A stretch of 64,000 bases of DNA from DATARN01 sp036264135 (GTDB lineage: Bacteria > Actinomycetota > Acidimicrobiia > Acidimicrobiales > Palsa-688): NCBI GenBank assembly GCA_036264135.1, contig DATARN010000069.1, forward strand, positions 1 to 64,000, written 5' to 3'. The notes under the pieces are model-generated. The model did no database searches. It saw nothing but the letters and a program-made list of their open reading frames with translations, and was not told where the DNA came from. A program made the position numbers and the translations under genes. This document shows, piece by piece, positions 62,462-64,000 of this stretch; positions within the stretch are counted from its first letter, which is position 1, and the number at the start of each line of letters is the position of its first letter.

Positions 62462-63973
62462 TCAGGTGCGCAGGTCGAGCATCGGTTCGAGGAAGCGTCC
62501 GACGCCGCTGACGACGCTCAGCAGGACGATTTCGCCGGGACGGGTCCCGACGACGGGGTGGAGCAGGATCTCGTCGAAGGCCCGGTTCGGACGGGCGTAC
62601 ATCCCGTGGGCCGCCGCCGCCAGGCAGAGGCCGTGCGCCATCCACCCGCACACGTATTGCGCCAGGGTCCAGCCACCCGGACCGGCGGCGTCGACGAGCG
62701 CCGGCACGTCGGCCGTCATCATCCAGATGAGGTTGGCGTGACGGACGGCGCAGCCCACTTCGGGCCCGAGGCCGTGGCCGTAGCAGCTCTCCAGGCGGGT
62801 AGCCAGCGCCGGATCGGCGTCGACCAGTTGGAGGGTCGCCGGGGCGTGCGGGCCGCGTTCGAGCCGGTACCAACCGCTCGCCAGCTCCGCGACGTGGGAA
62901 ACGCACGCCGAGACGGTCACGTGCTCGGCGATTTCCTGCAGACGCGGCGTGGGCGGTGGCCGACCGAGCCACGCCACGGCGTCGCGGACCGCCGTCGGTG
63001 ACACCGTCTGAGGACGCCCCGAGACGCCAGGAAGCCGTCGGGGCATGCGGCCCGAGTTGCGCCGCCAGATGACCTCGGCCCAATCGAGGCTCACCTCACC
63101 GCCGTCGCGGGGAACGGCGAGGCCCCCACCGTGGCTCTTCTCGACCGCGGCGCCGCCCGGACGGACGAGCGACGTCCGGTTCACCGCCATCACCTCGTCG
63201 AGGGTGGGGTCGTCGTCGGTGTCGGCCTCGGCCTCCGCCGGCCCCGGGCCGGTAGCGGGCGGCCATGGCTGGTCGGAGGGGTCCATGGTCACCGTCAGCG
63301 GTGCGCTCCATTGACGGCGCGGCGCCAGCGCCAGCCGGTCCATCAGTTGTGGGGTGCCGGGCCCGGGAAGCCAGAGGTGTCCGGCCAGTCCGAACAGCTC
63401 CAGGGTGGTGAAAAGGCTGCGCAGGCTGATGCCGAGTTCCAGCTCGACCAGTGGGCCGCGCAGTCGGCCGTAGAGGCTGGGAAGGTGGGTGTAGCGCCCG
63501 GCCAGGGCGACGGAGACCGCCCCGACGGGCGGCCAGGGCGAGCCGGACGCTCCGACCGGCAGGAGGCTGTGGCGGTAGGGGTCGACGATCCACGCCTCGT
63601 CATCGGAGTGGACGAACGCGTGCACCGGGAAGCGACTCCGCACCGACGCGCAGCTGCGGTGGTCGTTGAACAGGTTGGAGGGTTCCTGGCGCTGGATGCC
63701 GAATGCCGCCACCAGGGCGTGGAGAAGCCGGTCCTCGGGTGACAGCAGGGTGGTGGTGCACGACCCCGGATAGGGCGTCGCCGCCAGCAGGTCGGCGGTG
63801 CCCCACGGCAGGCCCCGCCCGTGGCCGGTGGCGGCCCCATGGCCACAAGACCCGAAGGTGGTGGTGAGCCCCCGCCCCTCCGGTCCGAGGGGGGCCACGA
63901 AGTCTCGCCCCGGCGCCTGGCTGAAGGCGTATCGCAGGACGTCGTCCGCACTGAGGGTGGCCCGGCCGGTCAT
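62462..63973 (-). CDS. SagB-like nitroreductase-family dehydrogenase (RiPP type)
   Basis: A 503-residue FMN-dependent nitroreductase-family protein. The C-terminal half (about 290-503) carries the pattern DWAEVIWRRNSGRMP, HVAELASGWYRLERG and GWTLAQYVCGWMAHGLCLAAAAHG...EILLHPVVGTRPGEIVLLSV typical of SagB/thiopeptide azoline dehydrogenases. The N-terminal half is a degenerate related or winged domain, as in longer SagB-like proteins. Such enzymes oxidise azolines to azoles in RiPPs. ATG 63973 lies 27 bp from the window end; the cyclodehydratase and precursor peptide would be further right. Confidence 0.8.
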   Translation of the reverse strand: MTGRATLSADDVLRYAFSQAPGRDFVAPLGPEGRGLTTTFGSCGHGAATGHGRGLPWGTADLLAATPYPGSCTTTLLSPEDRLLHALVAAFGIQRQEPSNLFNDHRSCASVRSRFPVHAFVHSDDEAWIVDPYRHSLLPVGASGSPWPPVGAVSVALAGRYTHLPSLYGRLRGPLVELELGISLRSLFTTLELFGLAGHLWLPGPGTPQLMDRLALAPRRQWSAPLTVTMDPSDQPWPPATGPGPAEAEADTDDDPTLDEVMAVNRTSLVRPGGAAVEKSHGGGLAVPRDGGEVSLDWAEVIWRRNSGRMPRRLPGVSGRPQTVSPTAVRDAVAWLGRPPPTPRLQEIAEHVTVSACVSHVAELASGWYRLERGPHAPATLQLVDADPALATRLESCYGHGLGPEVGCAVRHANLIWMMTADVPALVDAAGPGGWTLAQYVCGWMAHGLCLAAAAHGMYARPNRAFDEILLHPVVGTRPGEIVLLSVVSGVGRFLEPMLDLRT

Positions 63974-64000
63974 GGGAACGGATGAGGGTCGAGGAGCAGG

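Overview
The window is GC-rich (about 70%), densely coded DNA from an actinobacterium. The signs are an AftD-like GT-C arabinofuranosyltransferase, LuxR-type two-component genes, a SigB/SigF-type promoter in front of an anti-sigma-antagonist gene, an LAFTG sortase-type surface protein, frequent GTG starts and 4-bp ATGA/GTGA overlaps. A deep lineage such as Acidimicrobiia is possible, but no rRNA or marker gene here proves it. No tRNA, rRNA, CRISPR array, insertion sequence or phage gene was seen.

Layout. 1-4.2 kb: a truncated, membrane-tethered ECF-sigma-like protein, a 3-hydroxyacyl-CoA dehydrogenase, a methyltransferase coupled to an S51-type peptidase, and a small membrane protein. 4.2-16.6 kb: envelope glycan/lipid region with three large membrane proteins (two GT-C-like, one of them AftD-like), four SAM methyltransferases (one like the mycobacterial phthiotriol/glycolipid O-methyltransferases) and a GT4 glycosyltransferase; most of it is a five-gene minus-strand operon. 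16.7-21.1 kb: two tandem paralogous secreted CARDB-repeat proteins. 21.1-21.8 kb: the only long non-coding gap, an AT-richer control region. 21.8-41.5 kb: the centrepiece, an eight-gene plus-strand operon. It encodes two giant PUFA-synthase-like iterative polyketide/fatty-acid synthases, a discrete ACP, two alkaline-phosphatase-superfamily phosphodiesterases, an alpha/beta hydrolase, an SDR and an MGT-type glycosyltransferase. 41.6-49.2 kb: a secreted propeller/FN3 protein, a lipid-kinase-like protein, two cyclophilins, lysC-asd, and an LAFTG surface protein. 49.5-59.5 kb: a DUF4012 protein, a GH15 trehalase/glucoamylase-like enzyme, an anti-sigma antagonist/anti-sigma kinase pair, an epimerase, two divergent lipoproteins and membrane proteins. 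59.6-64 kb: a minus-strand cluster with a SagB-like nitroreductase, a thiopeptide-type bacteriocin domain protein and a translationally coupled histidine kinase/response regulator, likely the edge of a RiPP (thiazole/thiopeptide-like) locus continuing to the right.

How it may work together (inference). The two synthases supply KS, AT, KR, DH and ER (FMN barrel) activities plus their own phosphopantetheinyl transferase, so they could build a reduced long-chain lipid on the single integral ACP and/or the free ACP. The hydrolase would release it, the SDR reduce it, the glycosyltransferase glycosylate it, and the two phosphodiesterase-fold enzymes handle a phospho-group. The result would be an uncharacterised secondary glycolipid. 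A near-identical 14-bp palindrome (TTAC-N6-GTAA) lies in front of both this operon and the hydroxyacyl-CoA dehydrogenase gene, which suggests a shared TetR-type lipid regulator encoded elsewhere.
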